This document shows positions 11,701-25,001 of a stretch of DNA of 64,000 nucleotides, piece by piece. Below the pieces are notes generated by a model. It saw only the letters and a list, made by a program, of their open reading frames with translations. It made no database searches and was not told the DNA's origin. Both the position numbers and the translations under genes were made by a program. This DNA is from Albugo candida (Eukaryota > Oomycota > Peronosporomycetes > Albuginales), in assembly GCA_040437565.1 (NCBI GenBank), contig JBDOQK010000045.1:186001-250000 (forward strand), given 5' to 3'. Positions within the stretch are counted from its first letter, which is position 1, and every line of letters starts with the position of its first letter.

Positions 11701-12758
11701 AATTCTGTAGCCATTGTTGTTTTTTATAAGAATATACGGACAAAAATATCTCTTGGTCGTGAAGCTCATCGAGTCGTTGAGGCATGATAGCATACTGACA
11801 CACAACTAACTAGAAAAAAAATACTCTAGTCAATCTCTTTGTCTTGCTTCTCTCAAAGCAACAAAGTAAAATTAACAAAAGACCATTTTCCTATAGGGCA
11901 AGTCTGTGAAAAGCAATGAGACCGCGCTTTAAAGTGCTCGTATCTATGTCGTAAAACCTCAACTTCTATACGGCATGTTCTTCAGCATAAATATTAGCTA
12001 GTCCTTCTGTTCGGTACTCGACCGTGACAGAAAGAATATAAGCAGACCTTGTATCATGTAAAGAATACCGCATTATGGATTACTTGCATCCCAACAGGAT
12101 TTCTTTTTTTTCTCACCCTGGAGGTTTTAGGAGCTAGAAAGACAATTTTAAGGATACGCAAGTCAGATATGCAATGATCCATATCTATAGCAGAGTTGTT
12201 TTTAGGAAAGTATTTGCAGGTAAGTTTCCAACCTCGATTGAAGAGAACAAATTTGGGAGATATGATAGCGTGTTTAGTCAATCGAAATGTAAATAAACAT
12301 GTTGTAATACAAATGTCGTGACAAAACGATCTGCAGTTTTTCGAAGAGGATAAAGCTCAGAAGGTGGATCAATTTACATTTCGATGAAGTCCTACAAAAA
12401 CGATAACTGCCAAGAAATATATAGAACCTATTGGCTTTGCTTTTATCGTTCATAGCAAATTGATCTCATTTCTCGAATAAATCTCTTATATTGATAATAG
12501 AATCAACTTCTTCTCTTTGAAGTACCGGTATGCATCGACTACGAAAAGAAACGCGTATCGGGTCTCAGAGTGCTTGATGTCCTTTGAAATTAACTTTACA
12601 GTACAGTCATTCAGATACTATAGCGTATCCACTCGGCTATTCGTCTCATCACTTGGCTCCAACCTAACGTATGCATCAGATTGATTTATATGGGAGTACA
12701 GAGCACACGAATAATCTGAAGACCTCCCGAATCAATCAAAAGTCACTCGATGTCAGCA
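8767..12758. other. No gene recognised
   Basis: Nearly 4 kb without an identifiable gene, RNA or repeat. The frames at 9605-9829, 10816-11052 (minus) and 11130-11342 (minus) are short and unrecognised. The region is AT-rich with scattered A and T runs. Confidence 0.45.
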
Positions 12759-13740
12759 CATTGGTCATCACGGAAGAGATTGCATACAATGGATTCAGGA
12801 CGAGTTGGAACATTTCTCGCTACATTCCGCCACCTCCGGAAGCGTCTTTTAACCATTTTCGAGGACCTGCAGTTTCGTCTAGTATTTAGGATAATGCCAG
12901 TTCGATCTAGTTTCACGTTTTCGATGTATATTCAGACTGACATTATATTGTCCCAGCAGCCTTCGTGTGGTGCAGTCCAATCCGATTAACATCTCTTTCA
13001 AGAGTGCAATCCGAGGCCACAATTATGGATGGAGTTTCTCACTAGTTGGGGATCAGTTTTTCTCTTCCCGACCGCGTTGGACGCATATCGGTTGTGCAAT
13101 TGTACCAGCACTACGATCGGATTGGACAGAATATCAGTAAATTATATCAGATCTGTGGCTTGCAAACGGTGCCGCTGCACTTCGTCTGCACATATAGGAG
13201 TCGTCGTTTTTTCCATCAGCGATCACCAACTTCGACATCTCTAGCACTTTCCGTGATATACAGCACGTTTAGCGAGCACATGCGGTACTTTCGAAGACAG
13301 CGTTCCGACCAAGATGAACGCATTCGGCTTGTAAAAGTACTCGATCAACTAGCAATGCAATAAATCCTTCGGTGGATTTTTTTGGAGTCGAAGATCATTG
13401 CTGCTGGTACGGCACAGATAAGTAGAAATGGAAGGGGAAGTCAGATCCTATTCCTAGTGGGACGGCTCGGTTCGGTCTAGTGTTGCGCACACCATTTCGC
13501 AAAAGACTGTACATTTGGACAATTTCCACAACTTCCTATTCTTAACACGCTAAACAATTGTGGGGAGTGATCCTACCGCAATCCACGACTATCAACGAGA
13601 GAACATATTCTGATCTCTCAGAGGTATATTCACGAAACGTTTTCTATGTATATTTGGTATTCAAGATAGCTTAGGCAACTCGAGAAGTCACTTAGTCTAA
13701 TTCTAGTTGTATAGACACCTTCAACTGATGTAAGTTCAAT
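12759..13740. repeat. Unclassified dispersed repeat R1, copy 1
   Basis: About 980 bases align end to end with 34850-35805 at moderate identity by eye. Shared blocks include the CATCACGG[AG]AGAGAT start, GACATTATATTGT, the TTGTGC[AG]A/GCCAGCAC block and the final GACACCTT[TC]AACTGAT block. Minus-strand translations share short conserved stretches such as FYLSVP and TAPHE, suggesting a formerly coding minus strand, but I cannot name the protein. Frames are broken in both copies. The homology stops sharply at the right end, as expected for a mobile or segmentally duplicated unit. No terminal repeats were found. Confidence 0.6.
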
Positions 13741-15083
13741 AAGGTAATTACGAGTTTGACCCTGAAGAGCGATATTTCCACCATATCTTGCTTGCTTGAA
13801 GTTGGTGGCAGGCAGTACGTATGCGACGAAGATTCCAGAAATGCAAAAAAACGTGGGTGCTCTGGCCTTAGTCGTTTTGAGGTGGAAAGATTGAAATTTT
13901 CATCATGATCGGTGTTGAAAAGGAGGCAGACTTTCATCATGGTATATTTCAGTTTGGTATTTATTCCATTGAGGAAGATAAAATCATATTCGAGAAGACT
14001 ACTTATCTCGTTCGATCTGAAAGACGTTTCAAAGGTTAATCATTCACAAGGAGACTCGGCGATGTGGACTCCAATGAGGTTATCGACAGGCTAAAGTCGC
14101 TTTGGAATTAGGACTAAAACGTTTTTATCTCCGCGAGCCGCTGACGCGCAAGATTTCTTCAAGAGACAGCAATTTAGATTGTGACATGCTACTTTGGCTT
14201 AGGAATCAAACGCGCTGTAAATTCAATATAGGATATGAAGCTACTCATTCAGATGACGAAGACGAAACCATAATTTCTAGTTCTGACTTGGTTAACAGGA
14301 GTTTTAGTGATGAGATAGTAATGGTGGTTGGTCGCGGTTTTTTAACAATTAGCTTTCGTGGAACGTTGAATCCATATTCTAATGCATGTTTCCGGTAATA
14401 GGATATGAAAAAGTAAGGTTCGGCTTTTGTCTTCTTCCAAACATGCACTCATGTATTACCAGTGCGCTCACCAAAGATGCAAAACACTCTGCTATTATGC
14501 GAAGCTTAAGTTCGACCCTTTCACACACCGATATGCCAGTCGCGAGATGTCCCATGTCATTTACAGTCTTACAATTCAAGATGGTCAAATCTAACTCGGC
14601 CGTTTTCGGATATTCGAAAAATCAACTGTTAATCATATCTCTTCACATGGTCTAGTTGCAAAACGGGTAACATAACAGATTGTGCACTCGTCTATCATGT
14701 GAAAATTGGTAATCTTGAATGTTGATTGTACAGGAGCTTAGCCGAGCCGATAGCGACCATATTCATAAGCTGTCTACAGCAGTGCATCCTTCTTCCTGTG
14801 TCTACAATACGGCAGCAGTTAGAGCGCTTGATTGGATGAACTTGCATATGGTTTTCTTTAAAAGTTCATATCAATCAGAGTTTCAAATGTTAGTGGAGGA
14901 AATGAAATGTGATGCAAACGTAAGAGTTCCTCCAGCAGTTGGTATTCCCAAATCAGCCTATCATTTTGCAGAGGGAGTCAAACCAGAAATATCATGATTA
15001 CCTTCGTTAGAGTAGCGCTGAATGCTTTATATCACATTTGATTGGAAACAGATGCAGCGAGAGAAACCAGGCTTCTATTGGGT
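13741..15083. other. No firm gene; a few open stretches
   Basis: Open stretches occur at 14102-14398 (98 codons, acidic cluster SDDEDE) and 14719-14997 (92 codons). Another runs through 13955-14035 and reads YSIEEDKIIFEKTTYLV. Their even, unbiased composition could reflect old exons, but they do not connect convincingly and I recognise no domain. Confidence 0.3.
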
Positions 15084-15211
15084 TACGGTGAGCGCAAAAA
15101 GATGAACGCAAGTACATGTTTATGCATATATCTGTACGAATGTTCTCTACGGTGAGCGCAAAAAGATGAACGCAAGTACATGTATATGCATATAACTGTA
15201 CGAATGTTCTC
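15084..15211 (+). repeat. 64-bp tandem duplication (two units)
   Basis: Two adjacent 64-base units (15084-15147 and 15148-15211) differ at only two positions by eye. Each carries GAGCGCAAAAAGATGAACGC and an ATGCATAT core. Two copies only, so this is a local tandem duplication and not a satellite or CRISPR array. Confidence 0.9.
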
Positions 15212-17953
15212 ATTTAGAAAGCGGAAACGCAGGCCATGATCTAGTAATATTCTCCGTCACCACGTTTCGCGCCATCCATAGGCCTTGTATCGCGTTTGTT
15301 TTCCTCCGAATGAATTGATTCCTTGCGTTTCTGACTGAATTTGACTCAAGTGGAAATCATTTTCACGACGACAAGTATACGGTTCGAGATCTTTAGCTTG
15401 CTTTCTCATAGCAGTATTATTAACTATACGTTTCTGTCGCATCTAGATATGCTTTTGTTTAAGTCGATATGTTTCCTCTGGAGATGGTATTGACGAAAAA
15501 AAGTTGGACTTGATTGTTTTTAAGCCAGATTTTTATCCCATCCGTGACATATCTGCCGAAATCTGAATTCTTATGTCGCTCGATCCTCCCATTCGGTTGA
15601 AACTAGAAGACACACTGAGACTCTTATGCGCATCAATTTGCGCTTTAATATCGTGGTAGTAGACATTGCTACGAGGTATTTTTAACATGAAGAAGTTTAG
15701 TGAATAAAACTTGTTGAGCTCTCGGAGGCTGCATAGGTACACTCAGTATTACCATACGTTAATTTATCGATTCCACGTCACAGATCCTATATTCAACTTG
15801 TACGTGGTAGGGAAACACGTTGATCGCTGACTAATTCGCGAATTTACGATGACAAGGGTCAATAGGAGAAGATGATAGCGCACAGACGAGCGCTAAAAGA
15901 AGATTGTACAATGCAAAGGTTTCGTCAAAACGACATATGAGCTGAAGGTAGAGTTCCCTCCGGCTTACTTCAGCATGGTATAAGGTTTATTTGCGTCCCC
16001 TGACTTTGAGGTGCTTTTATGCAATTTAGCAGGTGGCACGTCACATCTGAAATAGCTAGTGCTGCTATAAAAGGTACAGAGCTAACTGAGTGATTGCCAT
16101 CTCTTTATTTGAAACTCAGGAATACTGGCTTGAAATCAACTAGACATGCTATGGACGACATGTCCTATTCGAAAACGTTTCTAAGCTGAGGGATGTAGCA
16201 TCAATCACTCGGTTGGGGGTTAGAGATTGTTAGCTTGAATGGTGTTCTAATATACTTCCACTTCCATGTGAATTTCCTGCTCAATCAATATTCACCGTAC
16301 TGTTCTGCGCAAAAGTGCGCTTCTAACATGAGGCTTTTCTTGTCTTGTGATGCTCTTACGTACTCTTCCGCTATAGGTTTGATGGATAAATCTGAGAATT
16401 CTTGCTTCACTCCCTTCTCGGTATACAGTTCTCGCTGAGTATAGTTCTCTTTCCCCTTGATTATTTATTTATAATTCGTTCACACTCCCTAATTATTTCT
16501 TCATAATTCGTTGCTGACGCCGCACAGTCTTCATAAATCGCCAAAATAGTAGAAAGGAATCAACAGCACTCTGGGAATCGATTTGCAGGTTGATGTCGCG
16601 AACGTGATTGTGAAGTAAACCGAACGGATTGTGCGTTCACCCTAAAAGTGCACGAAAAGTGCATTGATAACAGGTTTAGTGACCACGTCAATGTCCGCTT
16701 GCTACGTCATTGAGGTTTTGTGTACCGAGTACGAGGTGATGCAAAACGCTGATGACTGTAGCAGCTCATAACAACGAAGCGTGAACAAATTAGTATGTTA
16801 TTACGTGTCCTATGATCGCTAAGCTCGATAATGAAATGATTGTGATCCAGATTGGATCGTTTGATTGATTTCATGCTGTATAATATAGTATCGTGGACAA
16901 AGGTGACGATTTTTCTTCATTCTTGACTCACATACCGCTTCAATAGCTTACGTATGGCTGACTGAGCAAAATAAATCAAGCAAGAAGAAAATGGTTTCTT
17001 TCCTAGCGCCACCTCGAATTCTCGACGGAGTGTGCTTGACATCAAAAATTAAGGTTTGTAATCTAATATTGACGAAAGCTCCCAGAAGAGTGAGTCCAGC
17101 ACTGATTCTGTTTCTTTTTTTATATTTACTTTATCGCTCTATTGATAACGTTAGGAGAGAGAGATTTATATCGTAGCCTGCGAACAAATTCTTTCACTGG
17201 AAGTATCGCAATGATTGTATACCGCAAATACGCACATTCATTAACTTTTTCTCCGTTGATACCCGGCCGAAGAACGTTTTTCGACTATTTTGTTCTTGTC
17301 GTTCGTAGCTCAGGATATGGAGTTTTAACACTCGTCCGAGCTCTTGATGAGTTCCATATCAGACATCTGATTGCTACTTGTAAAGATTTTATTGTTGAAT
17401 TTGCGGTATCAGGGTTGATCAGATACTCTTAGTCCTAGTCGTTGCGCATGCTTATTATATATTGAATGTAAACTTTCTTTTTTTGATCGATTTACATGAT
17501 TACTACATTGCTCATTATGATCGAAATGCTCCAAACATGCCGCTATTAAGCCTTCAACAAGGTGCCTAATTTAATAGTCTATAATGTAGCCGATGAAAAA
17601 AGACCCACAGCAAGAAAATAATAATAATCTCACCGAGATTTCGCAGACAAATCCTCAGAAAGCTCTCAGGTCTGTTCCATCTACTCAAGTACATCGCCCA
17701 TCGTGAAGTTTGTTTTTTTTAAATAAGAAGGAAGATCTCATTTGAACAGCAGTCCTGGGAAGAAGAATGATACGTCATGAATTGTATTCAGTATGATATT
17801 GTACAACACAGTGATTACGTTAACTCCATAATGCTCTGTGGGAGTCAGACTATTCAAAGCAAATGCGTAGCTATCAATACCTCAATCGAGAAATATCTAT
17901 TGAACGCTCCTTGTTGGTCTCGGTAGCAAGCATATGCAAAAAAACGTTTTGAT
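15212..17953. other. No gene recognised
   Basis: No identifiable gene or repeat. Short frames at 16235-16438, 16991-17176 and 17142-17432 (96 codons) show no family resemblance. Confidence 0.4.
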
Positions 17954-20700
17954 TGACAAATATTGACATCCTGAACTAAGGTGGGTTTTCGGCAGTCAAA
18001 GTGGATGCCATCTTGCAGTTGACAGAGTGATAGGAAACTATTTTGTATGTAATCTTATCCTCATGCGTAATAATACCAAGTTTGACCAATCTAGATATAA
18101 ATTGAATTCTACGGTTAGCATGTACGAATATATATGTTTCTGTTGTCAGGTTCGCGAAGGTGGTTGCGTTTGGAGGAAATTGGTAAAACTGAAATTTTCC
18201 TGTCCTAACCAATTGTTAACTCCAAGTAACAAGTGCTCCCAGAGGCCTAAGGCACATATTTAAGTCCTACCTACACTCCTTCCTTTGGTTGCACTTGAAA
18301 TTGGATCATCTTCAACTCTCATAGCTCGATCCCGTGACCACCTTACTCTATTAGGTGAATGAACCTTGGTGTCGGAAACCCCTTTCGTCTGCATGTCGGC
18401 CATTTTCTTCGGTATATTCACCTTCATGGATAATTTGTTTGCCCATGTTCGCTCTGACACTTTCTGTCGAAGGTCGATATGTTTAGCCTAACTGAAGTAG
18501 CTTCGTTAAGAGACTACTGATAGATGCCTAGTTATCCAACCACAAGATGTTTAGCTCTCTAACTTTTTAGTTCTACATTTAAAATGATTCCCTTGCTTCA
18601 AGTCATTTCTCGCATGCCTTGGACGCTGCTACAGACTCTTCCTCTATCGTCCATAATGCCGCTGAGTGCTTCTTCTTGCATGACCAGCTGATCCACTTTC
18701 CATTCAAACCGAATGCTGTACCAGATATGCTCTTTCTTGTGATACCACCCGCCACATAATTAGGATATGAAACGCTGCTAGAGTGCCTTCTTTGGTACCG
18801 AGGCATCTTCACCACCCAAATAGAGCTTTAGCAAATGCTTATCCTTGAGTTAATTCATCACTTTGTCAGCTCAAGCCGAATCGGCAGTTTTTGGGGCATG
18901 AGTACGTATCATCAGCTTGTGCAAAGTGAACCTGATGCTTGAGCGACTGCAGTCTGGAAACCATCAAAAGGTGCACGCCAAAGTCTGTAATTTATTGCTC
19001 GTTAGCTTCTTGAATGAACGCATCTCCAAGCAGTGCAAATTTGATGTTCTCCTATAGCCGTAGTCTTGACAGATAGATGTGAGCAGCAGGTGCACTTCAT
19101 CCGGACCCATCTTCGTTTTCAATTCGCATATCGACGGCTCCTGATTGAAAGAGTATCCATGGTTTTCCCTATAGCGAACTCGCATGGCCACATTGCTTTC
19201 TTCTGCTGGGTCCGAGATTCTAGATTGAAAGACTTGAAACAATATTGATTGTCGACTCGATTCTTCAAACCTTCTTCGCGTTACCAGTATACCGTAGACA
19301 TATAAAACCAAAACCGTAATTGCACTTGTGTCGTGTGCGGAATACAAACATGAGTTTGAGAGGCTTTCTTTGAAACGTACATCGCCAAGCTTATCACGTA
19401 AAAGTTGACTTCAGAAACTCCCTGCTCAATCAACCCATAGCAACTCTTCATATGTCGTAATGCCACTTGATCTCGACCCGAAACACGAATTTCTTTCGGC
19501 TTGGAAATCTATATTCATTTCTTGAGGCAATTTCAAGTACAAATCCAAGTTGTTTTCTGTTGGTGCCTGCTCGCACGCACTAGTTAAGTCACTATGCTTC
19601 GCTGATATTCCCTAGAACATTCATGAAGATAGTATGAGCTTCTCTGTATATAAAGCCATGATTGTTACAAGTGTCGTGTCGTACTTGACTCCGAATACTT
19701 GTCGTTCCGACACTAATCACCTGGTATGTAAGACTTCGATCTAGTTTTTCTTGGGGCAATTTTCGGTTTTCTTCCATTGAGGCTAGTTCTGCTTGTGCGC
19801 CATAATTTCATTCGACATACTGTACTAATTCATTGCTTGATTGTACGTTTTCAGATACGGCATAATCAACACTTACACGATGTCTCGAGTCGAAGCTTTC
19901 TTTCCTTGGCTTCAGCAAAACCATCCTCTGTTTTGGATCCTTCTTAATGAGATCCGCTCGCTTTTCTATAGCAGTTATGATTAAATCATTTTCAACGTCG
20001 GAAACCTTATGAGCTTCCGAGTCTGCATTTATCAAGCCTTTCGAAGTCCATTCGACTTGTCATTTGCATTTGCTCCTTCCAGCGTTGACTCCACATTTGA
20101 GATATGCTGATATATAGTGACATTTTTTGGTTGAGTAAATAAAGTTTGTAACATTTTCTTTCATCGCATTTATTCCCGATAACAATGTCTCGTCCACTTC
20201 GCTTCGCGAGACAATTTTTATCAATGCCAATTAGAACAGAACAAGTTGAACCGAACGTTACGAAATCGAGAAAACCCGTATCTTGCTCAGTCCCAGCCTT
20301 TAATAGTGACTATCATTTGCCTTCGTAAATATTCCATTGGAATCATAAACCGCGAATTCAGGAGAACACCCCCAAGTATATCACGTCATAGATCTTCCAA
20401 ATGTCATACACTTAACCAGGCTTATGATTGTCCTATGCATTCGTTTAGCTTTACTATTTAATTCTTTGATTACGATCCAAGGTTTTGTCTTCTCACTCCC
20501 TCTTCTTTGCAACAAGAAGTCGACATTTGTGTACTCTGCGCCACCATCAGCTCGTAGAACATGTATCTTTCAATCATAATGCTTCGTCAAGTAAATCAAG
20601 AAATCCTGAAACTCTTCGACGCTGGACAAACTTCGCTCTTTTTATATATACAAATAAACGAATTAATTACAGCGACAAAAAAACTCGAAAGTTGTGACGA
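17954..20700 (-). mobile_element. Ty1/copia fossil A: integrase to 3' LTR
   Basis: Read on the minus strand, a broken copia pol appears in the normal order. Integrase-core sequence with HVLRADGGAEYTN lies near 20530, RT sequence including VLVLYVYGILVT near 19310, and RNase H sequence with ITRKSISGTAFGLNGKWISW and a following SKKQ/AL-like block near 18650-18780. A pol C-terminal ADMQTKG is near 18390. A candidate 3' LTR runs from 18231 (TGTTAC, after a purine-rich GGGAGCAC) to 17954 (ending TTGTCA). It matches, in inverted orientation, the candidate 5' LTR at 21447-21739. The copy carries many breaks and looks old. Gag and protease are absent on this strand. Confidence 0.8.
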
Positions 20701-21446
20701 TGCACAATATAAGTAAGACTCGAGCAGTTTTTCTATAACACATACGCTTCAGAAATTTTCGATGGTGTATGTCACAGTTGGAAGTATTTTTCCGTGTACA
20801 TTACTCGCTGTAAATAGATAATACTCCAATGTGTTATCGTGAGAAGAGGATATCAAACCTCTTCTGTCACATTGATGCTGCGCAAACACGACAATGTCAC
20901 ATTTTAACTATATTTACGGCAAACCGAGACCGATTATTTTAGTTTTTTCATATAACTTTGAGCCCGAACTCGTTTAGCTATTATGGCACGATGTGAACAA
21001 ACACTCCGTGCTGCGCAATTTATCAAAAACAATTATGGTATTTGGTGGTTGCATTATTGGGAAATTTAATCAGAAATATTGATGGTCTGAACGACGCTTT
21101 TGAGCACCCATATGGATAATGATACATTCAAGATTGTGCAAGATGAAAATGATTTGAAACGACGCATTGGTCACCAATGAAAAGGGAACAAGAGTGCTAA
21201 TTTACTCCAAAGCCTTATTAATTGCGTGGATTTTTCATTCCATGGAAGCTCTAAATAAGCTGGCGAGCATAACGTCTCTGATATCTTCAGAAATCGTAAC
21301 AGAACATGTAGCAACAGCCATCTTTTACATGAATGTATTGCACCTTGATTTCTTTCTTGTAAATGTGAACGTTCAAAATGTGCTCATCCTTTAAGACCTA
21401 CAGGCAGATTGTGCTGGAAGGACTTGAAGTTATACTTGAGATTTCT
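20701..21446. other. Junction between opposed copia halves
   Basis: This stretch lies between the minus-strand copia pol and the plus-strand copia 5' half. I recognise no gene in it. It may hold unreadable integrase or inter-element sequence. Confidence 0.35.
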
Positions 21447-23150
21447 AGTTGCACTTGGTATCAGTCTAAACGATTGATGAGAATTTTTATTTTCCACAAA
21501 GAAAGTCAGTTTTGGCAATTTTCCTGCAACGCAACCATCTTCACTCACCTTCCTACAAGTTAAGAGCCCACCGAATAGTCTGCCAGCTAAGACCATATGA
21601 AAATTCGAGGGACCACCAGATGTGTCGAAGATGATAGAATGATGCTGCTGCTGACGACACGCGGAAATCGAAACGGTAAGATCAAAACCGAGTAGAGAGC
21701 GCATCTGCAGGACCAAGCAACCAAGGACAATATTTGACAATGTCATCCATGTATGCGAATCTGACGCAGCATCGCAAAAAGAGGGTAGGCAGAATCTTTG
21801 TCCAAGCCAAGCAAAATAATTTGCTGGACGGGCTAAATCGAGTCGGATTCCCAGTAGCAAGGCATATAAAGCTCGCCATGTAGCCATTCGAATAGAGAAA
21901 GACCTACGCTGGACCTAGAGCGCCGTTTGCACAATGGGACTATCGTTTCGTGCGTCAAGTATTCAATGCCCAGAGAGCATTCGGTGGGATTTGAAGTAAA
22001 AATGTTAAGCTGGTGTGCCTACGACGTCATCCGAGCGGAAAAGAGCTCACTTATTACGAGCAGGAAGTCATCTAATAGATGACTCAGTACTCTAACGTCC
22101 AAAATTGATGGACCGCAGCAACGAAGTGTTCTGGACAAGCATCACCAGCACGCAGACAACGCGGTAGTTTACTGGGAAAAAAGCAACTGCACGTTCTTGG
22201 AGCGAGCATTTTTTAATCTAGTTGGCAATCAGTGAATCAGTCAATATAGCAGACGATATGCCTCCGGAGAGCATTATCCAGTACGTATAGCCTAAATTCA
22301 AACAAGTACTGACGGCTCGTGTCAACACAATGAGAGGGGGCACCAGAAGGCAAGCCAATAAATTGTCGCTTTGCCCGGGTTAAGGATTCAGATGTCATCA
22401 GTGCTTCATCAATAACGGAATCGATACTAAATGGGTGCGAACAAGGGATCCAAGCCAAATTAGCGAATGAGCTGCCTCATTCGGTGGAAAAGCGGACTTA
22501 TGAAAAGATATTTCTGGAACCAGAGTTCCATCAGAATGCGGACATCGTTTTAGGGATATATACAAAACTACTGCGCGTGAACACAAGAATAAATTTTGCA
22601 TATCAGACAGTGGATCCGGCAGGCATCTCGTATCGAATATGAACTTCTTATAGCATCTCAATGCAACCAATCATGCATGCTTACAAACAGAAAGGAACGG
22701 AAGATGAGATGGACAGGATCGGCGAAGGTTACCGCAACAGCTAGCGCTAAGCCTAGGATGTTCTCGGAGAAGTTGTTCAAGATGCAGAAAACCTCCCTTG
22801 GAACGTTGTCTCGTATGGAAATATGAAGGCAAAAGGATGCAAATTGACCTACCAAGCTGATGGTCGAGAGATGTTGAATATACTTTCGATACTGCGATCG
22901 TGTGTGAAGAAAATATGTTCAAAAACGAAAGCAACCGTTTCATAACCATACCAGCTCATCAACCATTTTCAACATTGCACTTGAAGGTGGAGACTCCATC
23001 CTATCGGCAATGGAGCGACGAGATGTCATTACAATCGTTATTGTTTACATGTAGATTAGCAGTAATGCTACTGCCTAACTGTCTAAAATCATTTGAGTCT
23101 TCACAATACACATTCATAATCGTGCCCGTCGTGGAGCTCACAAACTAAAC
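21447..23150 (+). mobile_element. Ty1/copia fossil D: 5' LTR, gag, protease, pre-integrase
   Basis: A candidate 5' LTR (about 21447-21739, ending TTTGACA) is related to the LTR of fossil A. A broken gag region with a cysteine-knuckle-like CHQCF follows. Then come a protease-like ISDSGSGRHLV near 22595 and the pre-integrase motif pattern of copia near 22810-22870 (SYGNMKAKGCKLTYQ). Recognisable sequence ends near 23150, before the integrase core. Together with fossil A, the two fragments carry complementary halves of one copia gene order in opposite orientation. It is heavily broken and old. Confidence 0.7.
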
Positions 23151-25001
23151 TTTTTGAGTATGATATAATTGATTACCGCCACGCTCAGTTGTACCAAATT
23201 TGCTAAAAAATAGAAGATGTTGTGCTACGCGTTATATTCTTTTTGGTAAGGACAGTCAGCTTGTTCATGTCGGGATCAGACAGCCTCTATAAAAGCGTAT
23301 ATACCTTGAGAAAATCTGACAACTTGAAATAAGAACCATTTACAGAAATTAATTTGTTCTTCTTCCTCGCGTTTTGGTTTCATCTAAGTTTTCCATCGAA
23401 GATTGTAAGTTTGGACGCTCGACGTATTCTTCATTCATTATTGCATCTTATATAGGGTGATAAGAAGGCTTTTCAAGATGCAGGTGAGTCCAACAAAAGC
23501 CAACTGCATTAGCTTCTTGTTACGCTAATTTCAACCTGAAGGAGCAAAGATTTATGAGACGAAAAATATTTCTTTCCGCTTGCACATGAGTCTGTTTCTG
23601 CCTCGGTATGTCTAACGGGTATGTCAGAAACCGTAGCGAGCTTTTAATGTATCAAAACAGAAAAAAAAGCACCCATTCTAAGAAAGGAACTGGTTAGTGA
23701 GGGTCTCGCATTTTTTACAATGACAGCTATAACCAGTCAAGATTTTCTTTGAACCTTTCAAAAGCAAAAAAATCCAGTGAATCATAGATTGTATCTGAGT
23801 ATCATTTCTATAGTTCTTCTACCAGCCGTTGAAAATGAAATGATTAGTCCACCTATCAAAACGTAAATATAATCGCTTGCTGTGAACATTCCCGCTGAAT
23901 ATGAGAAGTATCAATTTTTTTCGTAGTCGAATGTACTGAAGGCAATCGTACCTTTTATATCCTGAGCATAGATACGCCACGGATGCCGTTCGTCTTCGGC
24001 GAGAGTTATTAGCTATCAAACGCATCGATGACCAGGTGGGATTTTTCGGCATTGATAACCCTTGTGAAGGAGTCATTCTTGGAAGCAGAATTTTTTTCTT
24101 ATGCTCGGAATGTACAAGAGTAAGACCATCCTCCTCCGTAAAATGCACACAAAGAAAAGATGTGATGGACAGTAGTGCGTAGTAGATCACGGATACGTAA
24201 TCAAGTAAATAGACACTGATGTCCGTGGGACATGACGTGTTTTCGGTGAATCAACCTTGTTCTATTTCTGGGCTGGTTCTGGCTGATGCTATCGGTAAGA
24301 CATTTGTTTAGGCATCAATATCGAGATACACGACTATCAACGCTTCTCGCTCATTTACTTGAGCGTATCGATAAGACTAAGTCATGCTGTGTACAATTTA
24401 TAATCTTTATATATTCGCACTAAACTCATGAGGGAGGAAATTGTGTCTAGTCAATGTTTTCTAGGTAATGAATGGTTTCTTCCGAGGTTGTATCGCAATA
24501 AGAGGGATAAGTAGTGAGATTAATGAGTAAAGATCTCTTTTCAAAGCAAAACTCCGATGATGGAGCAGTTTTAAATTGTTTTTTTTATGTCAGATCATTG
24601 GCACTGTTAATTGAATTGCTATAGCCTCTCGAAACGGGCTCATTTTCGACTGATTCTTTGTGGCATTCAGTAGATTGCTGTGATGATTCTGCATCCAGTG
24701 AACGATAAATTGGCTTCGATAATAGGAAAGAATCATCAAATGGTGTGTATTATCTAAGTTGTGAGAGCGTACGGCTAGAAAAAAAAACTACAGTGATTTT
24801 TACACGTCGAGAAATGATTTACTTCTTTGAGCCATGTCGTTTACTCGAGCGAAATGTTTCTTCATATTCTACTGGTCCTCATGTTACAAAGCAGCAATTC
24901 GAAACTTCGGCATATCATCATTCGAAGGCTTTCTCTGCATGCCTATAGCAATCACATGGTTTCGATCAATATTTTTTTTCATCATCAGTATTTTTCTCAT
25001 T
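23151..25001. other. No firm gene
   Basis: Nothing identified except a 123-codon minus-strand frame at 23819-24190, listed separately as a weak candidate. The rest shows only short chance frames. Confidence 0.4.
23819..24190 (-). CDS. Weak candidate small secreted protein
   Basis: A 123-codon frame starts MIYYALLSITSFLCVHF, which looks like a short hydrophobic signal sequence. It is followed by a basic, Arg/Lys/Tyr-rich tail with a RRRR run and a YDC tripeptide. I recognise no domain. It could be a small secreted protein, but a frame of this length with a hydrophobic start also arises by chance in AT-rich DNA. There is no second copy in the window to support it. Confidence 0.2.
   Translation of the reverse strand: MIYYALLSITSFLCVHFTEEDGLTLVHSEHKKKILLPRMTPSQGLSMPKNPTWSSMRLIANNSRRRRTASVAYLCSGYKRYDCLQYIRLRKKLILLIFSGNVHSKRLYLRFDRWTNHFIFNGW

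Noticed and set aside
15084-15211. Short direct repeats considered as a CRISPR array
   Set aside because: Only two adjacent units with no spacers, in eukaryotic DNA. It is a tandem duplication.
21384-21887. 167-codon minus-strand frame, one of the longest in the window
   Set aside because: It is antisense to the LTR and gag region of copia fossil D, whose plus-strand motifs downstream (ISDSGSGRHLV) fix the coding strand.
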